A stretch of 64,000 nucleotides of DNA from Coenobita brevimanus (GCA_032717465.1 CM064632.1:29519852-29583851), one strand, 5' to 3'; numbered from the stretch's first letter, positions 36,345-46,172 are shown. Numbers and translations are program-made. The notes: generated by a model not told the origin, from the letters alone.

Positions 36345-36570
36345 TTTGCATGAATGAAATATAGTAGTAATAATAGTAGCTGCAGCCTCAGGTTCATTTG
36401 GAAATGGAACCCAGTGGACTGCAGTTTAAAGTTGTCCTTCTCCCGCAGTCCACCATCCTGCTTTTGAGGGGATAGGGAGGGAGATGAGGAACGTTTGTAT
36501 AACCGAACAGTGGAGTCGCCCGGTTGTATCAGTGACACCACATGAAGGCGTACCTCCCTAGCACCAGCTA
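36345..36570. repeat. Dispersed repeat C, plus-strand copy
   Basis: It contains 'gctgcagcctcaggttcatt', 'ggaacccagtggactgcag' and 'ctcccgcagtccaccatcct'. The reverse complement of the same string is found at 54540-54640. It abuts the TA microsatellite next to the LTR element. Nature unknown; no coding capacity. Confidence 0.6.
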
Positions 36571-36571
36571 T

Positions 36572-36575
<4 letters not shown>

Positions 36576-36627
<52 letters not shown>
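36576..36627. repeat. (TA)n microsatellite, left flank of the LTR element
   Basis: About 26 TA units followed by six or seven T, then the 5' LTR. Confidence 0.97.
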
Positions 36628-36630
<3 letters not shown>

Positions 36631-36632
36631 TT

Positions 36633-37456
36633 TGTTACATAACCTATGATTTTATCATCCTTTGTATAATTCTAACGTACAGTATGCTGCATGTTTGATC
36701 ACGATTCGCCTCGTGGCTTCCATAGTGACCAAGCTTCCGTGTTCTACCTCACTCCCCCTTTCTCCTGCCTTATAGTAGAGTAAGTCGTTCTTTCTGTTGT
36801 TCAGAGCAGGATTGTCAACTCTTTGTCCCCTATGGCTTCATTTGCGCGTCCTTCTTACAAGTTGTATCAAGCTCTGCCGGCCCCTATATAATGAGCTCAG
36901 TCTCTGCATTAATTGCCACTTAGATCTACTCCTCATTTTGTTCACATCTCTATCCTCCCCTGTACAGTTGTTATTATTTTTGTGAGTGCTCAGGAAGTCT
37001 CCAACCATCTAGCTGCTGTGTAATTTGAGTATAGGTGTTGTTACATTTTTTTCTTGTACTGTGTAGCATAAGGTGTTGATTCGTAGGCCTGGTGAGGTTT
37101 TTGTGATTCATGTGGAGTTTTGGTGTCAGCCATTATTAATAATATTTTGTATCTGTAATAATATATCTTGCATTAACTGAGCATTATCCGGTTTTCTCCT
37201 TTTATCAGGGTTGACTTAGATAAATTTACTCTTGCTAATTTCGTGTTAATAGAGGCTATTGCAGTTCACCATATATTTAACCTGTTTTTTGCCATTACAT
37301 TATCCTTATGAGTCCTGAATGTTTAGTTGTTAGTTTGAGCATTAAACTTTAACTTGTAATTTTACCTCTTTTGTTTTGAACCTGGAACTTTGCGGGACAG
37401 TAGTGATTTTAGTATTCTCACTTGAAGTGTTCATTATCTCTCTCTGTTCCGTAACA
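36633..37456 (+). repeat. 5' LTR (824 bp)
   Basis: It begins TGTTACATAAC and ends TTCCGTAACA, so it has TG...CA ends; the inner TGTTAC/GTAACA forms a 6-bp inverted terminus. It contains a TATATAA box at 36885-36891, which would start transcription about 30 bases downstream, and an ATTAAA polyadenylation hexamer at 37341-37346. Confidence 0.95.
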
Positions 37457-37457
37457 T

Positions 37458-37478
37458 AAATTTGGCGACCTCTTATCA
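37458..37478 (+). other. Putative primer-binding site
   Basis: Directly after the 5' LTR, 'taaatttggcgacctcttat' contains TGGCGACC, starting with the TGG expected opposite a tRNA CCA end. The priming tRNA was not identified. Confidence 0.45.
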
Positions 37479-37537
37479 GGATATTCAGGATATTATCATA
37501 AGGATATTGCTTGATATTTTGTGACTGTGATTTATTC

Positions 37538-39373
37538 ATGATGTCTACTATTACTACGCTTGATGAAGCCAAAGATTTTTTGTCAAATGTGCAAACAGTG
37601 TGTGATGTAGAAAACAGAACAAAGAATGAACTTAAGCTTGTTGCTCAACAATTGGGAATTGCTGTTCACTCTCATCATTCTAAAGATCAAATTGTTGGCA
37701 TGATTAATAAAAGCTTGTTTGATGTAACTCCTCCAGATGAGCAAACGCAGATTGAAATAGCTAAGTTACAGCTAGCCCTGCAGGAGGCTCGTGCTAAGGA
37801 GGCTGAGTTTCAGGCACGTTCTAAGGAGGCTGAGTCTCAGGCTCGTATTCAGGAGGCACAAATTGAACTTGCTAGGATTCAGGCAGACCATGAGTATCGC
37901 ATGAAACAAGGTGGAGCTGGATCATCTAGCTCTGATGATTTTGATGTAACTAAAAATGTTAAACTTGTCCCTCCTTTTAATGAATCTGATTTAACAAAGT
38001 ATTTTCAGTTGTTTGAGAGGGTAGCTACAGGTTTTAATTGGCCCAAAAAGTATTGGCCAGTACTCCTTCAAACTGTTCTCACCGGTAAAGCTCAAGTAAC
38101 TTATTCATCTTTGCCTCAGGATCAATCTGATAATTATGATGTAGTTAAGAGCTTGATTCTTAAGGCCTATGAGCTTGTTCCTGAAGCCTATAGAGTAAAA
38201 TTTAGGACAACTTATAAGCAAGATAAGCAATCCCATGTTGAGTATGCAAAAATCAAAGAAGATCTGTTAGAGCAGTGGTTAAATTCTATGAATGTAAATT
38301 CTGATTTTGATAAATTTAAGCAGATGATTTTGCTGGAGGACTTCAAAAGGTGTATTAATAAAGATGTAAGCCTATATCTTGATGAGAAAAGAATAGATAA
38401 TTTGTCTGATGCTGCAGTTTTAGCTGATGAATATGTTCTCACTCACAAGAGATATTCTAAAGAAAAAAGGAAAGCTGAGAGTAAGTACGTTGCCTCTACT
38501 CAGAGTACAGGTAACAGGAAAGAGAATAAAGATGATGTTTCTCAGGAAGTAAATACCAGCTCCACCTCTAGATTTCAGAAAAGTAAATGTACTTATTGTA
38601 GTAAGCTTGGTCATACTACGGAGAAATGTTTCAGGAGACAGCGTGATGTGAACAAAAAGGAGTCTTTTAATTTTCAGTCAATTGGTCTAGTGTCCACCCT
38701 TGAGAGTTCCCAGAATTCTTTAACCGATTTAACTGAACCTGCTTTGAGGGGTAAATTAAATTCTCATGATGAAGCTCCTCTTTTGAGCAGTAACGTGGGT
38801 GACACTCTCAAGAGTTCATGTGCTAATTTCCTGTCAGATGGTTTTGTCAGTCCTCTGGACATTAATGACAGGAAATCAGTTAAAATATATCGTGATACAT
38901 GTGCTTGCCAATCCCTTATGCTGACCAGTGTTCTAGGCTCTAATATTAATTCCTCCGATGAAACTGTAATCTTACAAGGTGTAGGGAATAATTACTTCTC
39001 TGTCCCTCTGTGCAGAGTGAATTCAGAGTCTGGTTTTGTTAATGGTTCCGTTATGGTTGGGTTGGTTGAGACACTCCCAATGTCAGGTGTAACTTTCTTA
39101 CTTGGAAATGATATTGGTGGAAGTCAAGTGTGTCCAGCTTCTCAGTTGTCTAGTGAACCAGTGACTGCGACCCAGGATTGTGATGTCCCTGATGTGTTCT
39201 CTGCATGTGCTGTCACTAGGGCTGAGTCTAAAGTTACTGGTGACTTAAAGGATAATGATGATGATGATGTTATCCTAGCTGATACTTTTCTTGCTAATTT
39301 GGACCACTCACCAGATGAGGCAGTACCCCGTAGTGTTGATAATTTGTCTCGTCAAGAGTTGGTTGAGTTGTAG
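37538..39373 (+). CDS. Gag-protease polyprotein of the Gmr1-like element
   Basis: 611 codons from the first ATG (37538); an ATG also follows at 37541. The longer open frame starts at a TTG that I do not favour. Residues about 70-125 are an Ala/Glu/Gln-rich predicted coiled coil (QEARAKEAEFQARSK type). About 145-300 is an all-alpha region resembling the SCAN-like capsid domain; SCAN domains are thought to derive from Gmr1-like Gag (known for the family; the match here is by eye). A CCHC zinc knuckle follows (CTYCSKLGHTTEKC, Cys351 to Cys364) for RNA binding. Residues about 445-545 look like an aspartic protease with DTCA at 453-456 in place of the usual D(S/T)GA, then a hydrophobic MSGVTFLLGNDI flap-distal segment. 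The Gly-to-Cys change may weaken the enzyme or be tolerated. The frame ends at UAG (39371-39373). Confidence 0.9.
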   Translation: MMSTITTLDEAKDFLSNVQTVCDVENRTKNELKLVAQQLGIAVHSHHSKDQIVGMINKSLFDVTPPDEQTQIEIAKLQLALQEARAKEAEFQARSKEAESQARIQEAQIELARIQADHEYRMKQGGAGSSSSDDFDVTKNVKLVPPFNESDLTKYFQLFERVATGFNWPKKYWPVLLQTVLTGKAQVTYSSLPQDQSDNYDVVKSLILKAYELVPEAYRVKFRTTYKQDKQSHVEYAKIKEDLLEQWLNSMNVNSDFDKFKQMILLEDFKRCINKDVSLYLDEKRIDNLSDAAVLADEYVLTHKRYSKEKRKAESKYVASTQSTGNRKENKDDVSQEVNTSSTSRFQKSKCTYCSKLGHTTEKCFRRQRDVNKKESFNFQSIGLVSTLESSQNSLTDLTEPALRGKLNSHDEAPLLSSNVGDTLKSSCANFLSDGFVSPLDINDRKSVKIYRDTCACQSLMLTSVLGSNINSSDETVILQGVGNNYFSVPLCRVNSESGFVNGSVMVGLVETLPMSGVTFLLGNDIGGSQVCPASQLSSEPVTATQDCDVPDVFSACAVTRAESKVTGDLKDNDDDDVILADTFLANLDHSPDEAVPRSVDNLSRQELVEL

Positions 39374-42115
39374 GTTGCTGACCCTGAGTTGAAAGGTTTA
39401 GCTAACCCTGCTTGCAGTGAGGATGAGTCAGCTAGTGCTTCTACTTGTTATTATATAAAGTCAGGAGTACTTTTGAGGAAGTGGAGACCCCCAACAGCAT
39501 CAGCCGACTGTGAATGGGAGGTTGTACATCAAGTTGTCATCCCTCGTGTTTGTAGGCAGGATATCATTAGAGTGGCTCAAGATTCCAGTTTGGCAGGACA
39601 CCTTGGAGTGAGGAAGACTGTGGCACGCATTTTGAAACACTTCTACTGGCCAGGTATCTTCAGAGATGTTTCCTGGTATTGTAAGTCTTGTCACACCTGT
39701 CAAGTTGTGGGGAAGTGTAAACAGACCAAAAAGGTTGCACCTCTAGTTCCCATTCCTCCTTTTGAGGCGCCATTCACCCGTGTGTTGGTGGATATTGTGG
39801 GCCCTCTTCCTAAGACTTCTTCAGGATTTTCTTATGTGTTGACCCTGATTGATATGGCTACTCGTTATCCTGAAGCCATTCCACTTAGAAATATCTCAGC
39901 AAAGAACGTGGTTAAGGAAATGCTAGGGTTCTTCACAAAGTTTGGTCTGCCCAAGCAGGTACAGTCAGACCGGGGAAGTAATTTCATGTCAAATGTTTTC
40001 AAGCAGTCTCTGAAAGAGTTGGGCATCACCCAGATCATGTCTTCAGCCTACCATCCCCAGACCCAAGGAGCGTTGGAGAGATATCATCAAACACTCAAAT
40101 CGATGCTCAAGAAATACTGTTTGGAACATCAGAAAGACTGGGATAAAGGTCTTCCATTCGTTGTATTTGCCGCAAGAGAATCTCCAAATGAATCACTGGG
40201 CTTCTCACCCTTTGAACTACTGTTTGGCCATGAAGTAAGAGGACCCCTTAAGCTACTCAAGGAATGCTGGCTGTTGGAGGAAGATGATGTCAACCTGCTG
40301 GAGTATATGATGAAGTTCAAAGAACGGCTGTCCACTGCTTTACAGCTGGCGAGAGAGAATTTAGGAGCTGCTCAGGAGAAGATGAAGACTTGGTATGATA
40401 AGAAGTCCAGGTTACGCCACTTTCAGCCAGGAGATCAGGTTTTGATTCTGCTACCAGTGCATGGGCAACCTCTCCAAGCCAAGTTTAATGGTCCTTATTT
40501 CGTGGAGAAGAAACTCAGTGATGTCAACTATGTCATCGCCACACCAGATCGTAGAAAGAACAAACAACTTTGTCACATCAACATGCTAAAGTTATATCAC
40601 AGGCAGGACGAAAATAACCCAGTCTGCACGGTAGCTGTTCCACCCGAGTCTGCAAGTGAAGTTCTCCCATGCAGCATGAGCCTGAGTGATAGTTTGGGGA
40701 AGAATCCTGATATCATGAATGATCTCCAGACTAAGCTTTCTCATCTAGCTTCCGAGGAAAGGCAGGAGTTTTCGGCATTACTGCAGGAGTACCCGCAAGT
40801 GTTCCGTGCCACTCCAGGAAGAACCACTGTGTTGATGCATGATGTCGATGTTGGAGACGCAAAGCCAATTAAACTGCCTCCTTACCGTGTGAACCCAGTG
40901 AAAGTTCCTCTCATCCAGGAGCTTGGCTACCTGTTGGACCACAAGATGATTGAGCCCTGTCAGAGCGAGTGGAGTTCTTCTGTCACTCTAGTCCCTAAGC
41001 CAGGTGGGTCACAGCGGCTTTGCATCGACTACAGACGTGTTAGTCAGATAACGAAAACAGACACTTACCCTCTCCCTCGCGTGGAAGATTGCATAGACAA
41101 GATCGGAAAGGCTAGGTACATAAGTAAGTTTGATTTGTTAAAGAGATACTGGCAAGTACCTATGACTGAACGTACTAGGGAGAGCTCATGTTTTGTAACA
41201 CTAGGAAAGACTTTTGCATGTTCTGTAATGCCATATGGTATGAAGAATGCACCAGCCACTTTTCAGAAGCTCATGAATGTTGTAACAGAGGGTTTGGCAG
41301 GGTGTGTTGTTTATATTGATGATGTATTAATCTTCAGTGACAACTGGAAAGATCACCTATGCCATGTCAGTAAATTTCTTGAGCGTTTGGTTCAGGCTAA
41401 TCTTGTAGCTAATTTATCAAAGTGTGAGTTTGGTCAAGCTAAAGTTCAGTACCTTGGGTACGTAATTGGTGATGGACATGTTGCACCAGCAGCAGCTAAG
41501 GTTCAGGTTATTAGTGATCTTCCCAGACCTAAAAGTAGGAAAGAGCTACAAAGATTTTTGGGAATGGTAGGTTATTACCGGAGACTTGTTCTTAACTTTT
41601 CAATTCTTGTATCACCACTTACAGACCTACTGAAAAAGGGAGTTAAATTTGTCTGGACCGATAACTGTGAATCCTCTTTCAGCAAACTTAAAGCTATCCT
41701 ATTAAGTCAGCCAGTGCTCGCTACTCCAAATTTTGCTAAGCCTTTTAAGATGGCTGTTGACGCAAGTGATACAGAAGCTGGGGCTGTTTTGCTGCAAGAG
41801 GATGATCAGGGTATTGAACACCCTGTATCTTATTACAGTAAGAAGTTCACTCCACCTCAAAAGAACTACTCAACTATTGAGAAAGAGCTTTTGGCCTTGA
41901 TTTTGGGTTTACAGCATTTTTCATTTTATTTGTGTTCTGGTTTTGATCCCATAGTCATTTATACCGATCACAACCCACTGAAATTCCTTAGTAAGTTTAA
42001 AGATAAAAATCAGAGATTGACAAGATGGAGTCTACTTCTTCAGGAGTATTCATTAGACATACAGCATGTCAAGGGGAAAGAAAATGTTATTGCAGATTGC
42101 TTATCTAGACTTTAG
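39374..42115 (+). CDS. Pol polyprotein: integrase, reverse transcriptase, RNase H
   Basis: Same reading frame as Gag-Pro, separated only by the UAG at 39371-39373, with no ATG near its start; expression probably needs stop readthrough. Numbering is from 39389. Integrase: an HHCC zinc domain (HLGVRKT, HFYWPG, CKSCHTC; about 66-105), then the catalytic triad D135 (LVDIVGPLP), D194 (SDRGSNF) and E230 (GALERYH), a canonical D,D(35)E spacing, and a GPY/F module at about 368-371. Reverse transcriptase follows: SKFDLLKRYWQ (D582), PYGMKNAPATFQ, and YIDD (642-645). RNase H: AVDASDTEAG (D791) and IYTDHNPLKFL. No chromodomain is seen. The frame ends at DCLSRL just before the polypurine tract. All catalytic residues are present, so the enzymes could be functional if translated. 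Confidence 0.93.
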   Translation, partial: VADPELKGLANPACSEDESASASTCYYIKSGVLLRKWRPPTASADCEWEVVHQVVIPRVCRQDIIRVAQDSSLAGHLGVRKTVARILKHFYWPGIFRDVSWYCKSCHTCQVVGKCKQTKKVAPLVPIPPFEAPFTRVLVDIVGPLPKTSSGFSYVLTLIDMATRYPEAIPLRNISAKNVVKEMLGFFTKFGLPKQVQSDRGSNFMSNVFKQSLKELGITQIMSSAYHPQTQGALERYHQTLKSMLKKYCLEHQKDWDKGLPFVVFAARESPNESLGFSPFELLFGHEVRGPLKLLKECWLLEEDDVNLLEYMMKFKERLSTALQLARENLGAAQEKMKTWYDKKSRLRHFQPGDQVLILLPVHGQPLQAKFNGPYFVEKKLSDVNYVIATPDRRKNKQLCHINMLKLYHRQDENNPVCTVAVPPESASEVLPCSMSLSDSLGKNPDIMNDLQTKLSHLASEERQEFSALLQEYPQVFRATPGRTTVLMHDVDVGDAKPIKLPPYRVNPVKVPLIQELGYLLDHKMIEPCQSEWSSSVTLVPKPGGSQRLCIDYRRVSQITKTDTYPLPRVEDCIDKIGKARYISKFDLLKRYWQVPMTERTRESSCFVTLGKTFACSVMPYGMKNAPATFQKLMNVVTEGLAGCVVYIDDVLIFSDNWKDHLCHVSKFLERLVQANLVANLSKCEFGQAKVQYLGYVIGDGHVAPAAAKVQVISDLPRPKSRKELQRFLGMVGYYRRLVLNFSILVSPLTDLLKKGVKFVWTDNCESSFSKLKAILLSQPVLATPNFAKPFKMAVDASDTEAGAVLLQEDDQGIEHPVSYYSKKFTPPQKNYSTIEKELLALILGLQHFSFYLCSGFDPIVIYTDHNPLKFLSKFKDKNQRLTRWSLLLQEYSLDIQHVKGKENVIADCLSRL

Positions 42116-42171
42116 ACAGATTGTTTTAGAGTAATAAGAAATTTCGTTTGTAAATTTTTTTTTTTTTTTTT

Positions 42172-42180
42172 GTGGGGAGG
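42172..42180 (+). other. Polypurine tract
   Basis: GTGGGGAGG immediately precedes the 3' LTR, after a 17-base T run. It is the expected primer for plus-strand DNA synthesis. Confidence 0.8.
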
Positions 42181-43008
42181 TGTTACATAGCCTATGATTT
42201 CATCATCCTTTGTATAATTCTAACGTACAGTATGCTGCATGTTTGATCACAATTCGCCTCGTGGCTTCCATAGTGACCAAGCTTCCGTGTTCTACCTCAC
42301 TCCCCCCTTCTCCTCCCTTATAGTAGAGTAAGTCGTTCTTTCTGTTGTTCAGAGCAGGAGTGTCAACTCTTTGTCCCCTATGGCTTCACTTGCGCGTCCT
42401 TCTTACAAGTTGTATCAAGCTCTGCCGGCCCCTATATAATGAGGTCAGTCTCTGCATTAATTGCCACTTAGATCTACTCGTCATTCTGTTCACATCTCTG
42501 TCCTCCCCTGTACAGTTGTTATTATTTTTGTGAGTGCTCAGGAAGTCTCCAACCATCTAGCTGCTGTGTAATTTGAGTATAGGTGTTGTTACATTTTTTT
42601 CTTGTACTGTGTAGCATAAGGTGCTGATTCGTAGGCCTGGTGAGGTTTTTGTGATTCATGTGGAGTTTTGATGTCAGCCATTATTAATAATATTTTGTAT
42701 CTGTAATAATATATCTTGCATTAACTGAGCATTATCCGGTTTTCTCCTTTTATCAGGGTTGACTTAGATAAATTTACTCTTGCTAATTTCGTGTTAATAG
42801 AGGCTATTGCAGTTAACCATATATTTAACCTGTTTTCTGCCGTTACATTATCCTTATGAGTCCTGAATGTTTAGTTGTTAGTTTGAGCATTAAACTTTAA
42901 CTTGAAATTTTACCTAATTCTTTTGTTTTGAACCTGGAACTTTGCGGGACAGTAGTGATTTTAGTATTCTCAGTTGAAGTGTTCATTATCTCTCTCTGTT
43001 CCGTAACA
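42181..43008 (+). repeat. 3' LTR (828 bp)
   Basis: Same ends as the 5' LTR. By eye it differs from it at about 18 bases, and it has an extra 'aatt' near 42916. The TATA box and ATTAAA hexamer are conserved. Confidence 0.95.

Positions 43009-43010
<2 letters not shown>

Positions 43011-43072
<62 letters not shown>
43011..43072. repeat. (TA)n microsatellite, right flank of the LTR element
   Basis: About 29 TA units beginning three bases after the 3' LTR. With the left-flank array this suggests insertion into a pre-existing TA repeat. Confidence 0.95.
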
Positions 43073-43075
<3 letters not shown>

Positions 43076-43131
43076 AAGAGATGCATAAAAAAGCAGTAAG
43101 GAAAAATTACTTGGAAGCCTCCTCAAGCAGC

Positions 43132-43135
<4 letters not shown>

Positions 43136-43174
<39 letters not shown>
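43136..43174. repeat. (CA)n microsatellite
   Basis: About 19 CA units, 60 bp after the TA array. Confidence 0.95.
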
Positions 43175-43177
<3 letters not shown>

Positions 43178-43399
43178 CATATCAGGTCCACTACGGGATC
43201 GAACCTACTCGTTGATGGGAGAGTTGTAGCCGAAATTTACCGTTCCCGTCTCCCATAACGGATTCGAACCTTTGCCCATACGGCACCGTCCTCACCCCTT
43301 CACTCAGATGATTGATTTTAATACACACTAAACATAATTAAAATGGAGCTAGGAAAAAAAAGGTGTCTAGATCCCTGTGCCTGGCTTTCGAAATTCTCC

Positions 43400-43625
43400 T
43401 TTTAACTTGGCGTATATTCTTCACGTAACTTTCCTTAATTGCCATCTTTCCATCTTGAATGCTGAGTTGTAAAAATAGGTTAATAATAGGGTAGGATGCC
43501 TGTCACGAAGAAGTGCTGTGGTATTGGTGGAGAACTTTAATATTGCCTTTTATCTGTCACTGGTCAAAGCGAAATCAGCTACAAAAGGACGAAAATCTGG
43601 GTCATGTTAAATTGATAAAACGTAA
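43400..43625. mobile_element. MITE-A copy
   Basis: 'ccttttaacttggcgtatat' at the left and 'ggacgaaaatctgggtcatg', then 'ttaaattg', at the right. The internal 'gtcacgaagaagtgctgtgg' is the reverse-orientation landmark. Confidence 0.7.
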
Positions 43626-43742
43626 TCTTTGACCTGTTAAAGTTTTCGACCGATCACCCATTTTTAAATTTTTAGCATAATTTCGTATTGAGTTGCCAGA
43701 ACTTTGAGGATCAGTTGTCGAAGAAGGGATGGCTGACTATAT

Positions 43743-43745
<3 letters not shown>

Positions 43746-43783
<38 letters not shown>
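43746..43783. repeat. (GT)n microsatellite
   Basis: About 19 GT units. Confidence 0.95.
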
Positions 43784-43784
<1 letters not shown>

Positions 43785-44440
43785 CGACTATAGTTTACAC
43801 AGTTCTTCATATCGCTTAACGATTTCATTCAGCTTAGGTTTGGAAGCTGGTCGTGTGAGGGTAAACACCTGCACTGCCTAAAGCCCTTTTATCCCGAAGA
43901 AAATAATATTGCGTTGGCAAGAATGAAACTGGGGAAAAAATATGAAAAACGTCCAGAGTCTCACGTAAATCGTTTAAAGGAGAGTTACTCATACGAATCG
44001 GGGAATTTTTTTTTTTTTTTTTTTTACCATCTCCTGACAGGTTTATATTTTTTAGGATAGATTATAGAACTGAATGGAGGGGGGGGTAGATGCAGCCTCA
44101 GCAGACCTTCGGTATAAGATGCCTTTGAGTTAATTTCATGGGTAGTCGCAAGAATTAAGTAAAAAAGTTAAAAAATAAGAACGTCACCCGGATTTAGACT
44201 CTCAGAAACGTTTTATAACTTCATATATTTATTTCCTGGCGAGTTAGCAAAGAGTAGGAGGTGTAAGATGTCCGGATGCTGAGGAATTTAATCAAAATAG
44301 TGAAGTGTTATAGAAAGCCAAAATGCCAGGGGGGAGGGCACTGAGAAAGCACCTTAATATTCATTCAAGCTGATTGATATTTTTTCTCATACTTACCGAT
44401 TCAGGACGATTTTACCATTGGCTGTTAGAAGTGAAGGGTT
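43784..44440. other. No gene recognised
   Basis: It holds a T run at 44009-44025. Phrases such as 'gttggcaagaatgaaac' (43916) resemble 'ggtggcaagaatgaagtag' at 1855, suggesting an unclassified old repeat. No coding region. Confidence 0.4.
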
Positions 44441-44446
44441 AGATAC

Positions 44447-45262
44447 ATCATCATTATCATCATCATCCGGACCTCCTTTCCCACCCAAGGGCAGGGTGAG
44501 GAGTAGCAATGTCAAGACAGCCCAAAATTGCCCAATCCACTGGGCCACGCTTCCATTCACTCATCATTCAAGCCCCCAGAATTCTGGCTGTATTAGTTAC
44601 GCCAAAAACATTCACCACGTTCTGTAGCTTCACATAATCGTATCCGACAGAGTCAATCCAGACGCTGCCACGTTAAAAAGGGGTGCCAAAAATCCCTGAT
44701 CATGCACTTCTCCTCACAAAATTCATCCAGCCAGCTCGATCTCCTGTCAGTTCCCTAGCCTTACCGACTTCCAAACCTCTCTTTCTCACACATTCATCCA
44801 CCATATCTCTCCACCTTCTCCTTGGCCTATCTTGCCTCCTCCCTCCTTAGAATTCGCTCAGATATACCTTCTTCACCACTCTATTGTTATCCATTCTCTC
44901 CACATGACCATACCATCTCAGTACACTCTCTTCAGTTCGTGTGTCCACCGACTTCCTCACTCCGCATCTTTCACGAATCACATTATTTCGTATCCTATCC
45001 ACCCTCTGTACTCCACGTACATTCCTCAACAGTCCCATCTCCACTGCTCTTACTCTTGACTTTTCATTTTCATGCCACACCGTAGTCTCAAATCCATATA
45101 TTAAAGTTGGCACTAACACTCCTTCATGTAAGCCTCGTGCAGCTGCAACACTCAAGCCTCTGTTTTTTATCAAGGCTTTCATTGCACCAGCTACTTTTCT
45201 TCCTTGTGTCACTCTACTTTCAACTTCTTTTGCACATTTTCCTCTCTTTTCTGTCACTGTAC
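44447..45262 (-). pseudogene. LINE 3' fragment (family 3), minus strand
   Basis: The minus strand encodes about 136 codons with ESRVTQGRKVAGAMK, VLVPTLIYGFETTVW, SRVRAVEMGLLR and VLRWYGHVERM: the thumb and C-terminal region of a LINE reverse transcriptase. Coding then stops at a TAA near 44847, but the same frame continues with RRRWRDMVDE and RELTGDRAGW to a further stop near 44700. Beyond it is a 3' UTR and an (ATG)n-like tail (ATCATC on the plus strand, 44447-44467). It is related to, but distinct from, the RTE copies at 11343 and 55013. Dead, 5'-truncated copy. Confidence 0.8.
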
Positions 45263-45459
45263 CCAGGGTTAGATATAACCTTCATTAACCCCTTCAATCC
45301 AAGTACTTGTTTTGACATTGGGTGAATCACTGTTCTAAATCCCAAGAGTTTTTTCGTTATTTTTCGTTTTTAAGGAATTGATTTTTGTGAAATTTACTAT
45401 TCACTTTCTTCACCTCTTTACAAATTAGGCACTTTTACACCAAGTTTTGCAAGCAGCAT

Positions 45460-45720
45460 AAATAAACAAAACTCTGAACATAACTCTAAACATAATTTTT
45501 AGCATAACTCAACATAACTCTGAGCATAACTCTAAACATAACCCTAAACATAAATCTAAACATAACTCTCGGCATAACTCTAAGTATAACTCTAAACATG
45601 ACTCTACGCATAGCTAGTATAACTTTAAATATAACTAAGCACAGATCTAATTATAACTCTAAGCATAAATCAAATCACAACTCAAAGCGTAAATCCAAAC
45701 TCAACTGAAATCTGTCTTCC
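45460..45720. repeat. Minisatellite, about 11-12-bp unit
   Basis: Repeats of ACATAACTCTAA with variants, about 20 degenerate copies. The unit resembles, but is not, a telomeric motif. Confidence 0.8.
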
Positions 45721-45959
45721 AAGTTAGCAAATTTTTAGTGCAACCTCTCCACTGGGATGGCCTTATTCTCCTTTATAATGTCTTCTTTTAGCCAATCAGA
45801 TATGCGAAGTCTATTTTTGTTTTTTATAATTTTTTTTTGTCCGTTTTCCTTAAGATGATACGTTAGCTAAAATGAAATAAATAAATAAATCAGGTGAATC
45901 GATAATATACAGTACTTTATCACATACGGCACGTTCATTGAAGCAGTGTAGTTGACCAA

Positions 45960-46172
45960 GGCCCGTATTCTCGTCGGTTAAGGAAGCTCCCTAACACCTC
46001 TTCCTAAGCGATTTATTTTGTTTATTTCTCCCTACTATCCTCTTCTGTGTCATATTAATCATTAAAATGCCTCCATACTCAGCATAAGTAACATACGAAT
46101 TGTGATAGTAACCAGCCGAATCTGAAAATAAATCGCTAAGGAAAAGGTGCTAGGGAGCTTCCTTAATAAAGG
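45960..46172. mobile_element. MITE-B copy, best preserved
   Basis: The left end 'cccgtattctcgtcggttaa', then 'ggaagctccctaacacctct' and 'tcctaagcgatttatttt', pairs with the right end 'aaaataaatcgctaaggaaa', then 'aggtgctagggagcttcctt'. The inverted repeats span about 50 bases. The centre contains 'catactcagcataagtaaca'. Non-coding. Confidence 0.85.

Larger units (their letters stand above)
36633..43008 (+). mobile_element. Full-length Ty3-type LTR retrotransposon of the Gmr1-like group
   Basis: A 6376-bp element: LTR, gag-protease frame, pol frame, polypurine tract, LTR. Pol carries integrase before reverse transcriptase and RNase H. This is the reverse of the usual Ty3 order and the defining trait of the Gmr1-like group. 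By hand comparison the LTRs differ at about 18 positions plus one 4-bp indel, roughly 2%, so insertion is recent on an evolutionary scale. Both flanks are TA microsatellite, so a target duplication cannot be read. There is no envelope gene. The only coding lesion seen is one in-frame UAG between Gag-Pro and Pol. Confidence 0.93.

Noticed and set aside
36633..37456. An envelope gene or endogenous retrovirus identity for the LTR element
   Set aside because: No open frame lies between pol and the 3' LTR. The pol frame ends about 65 bp before the LTR, so the element is a retrotransposon without envelope.
45460..45720. Interstitial telomeric repeat
   Set aside because: The unit ACATAACTCTAA is not the arthropod TTAGG repeat or its complement, and is too degenerate.
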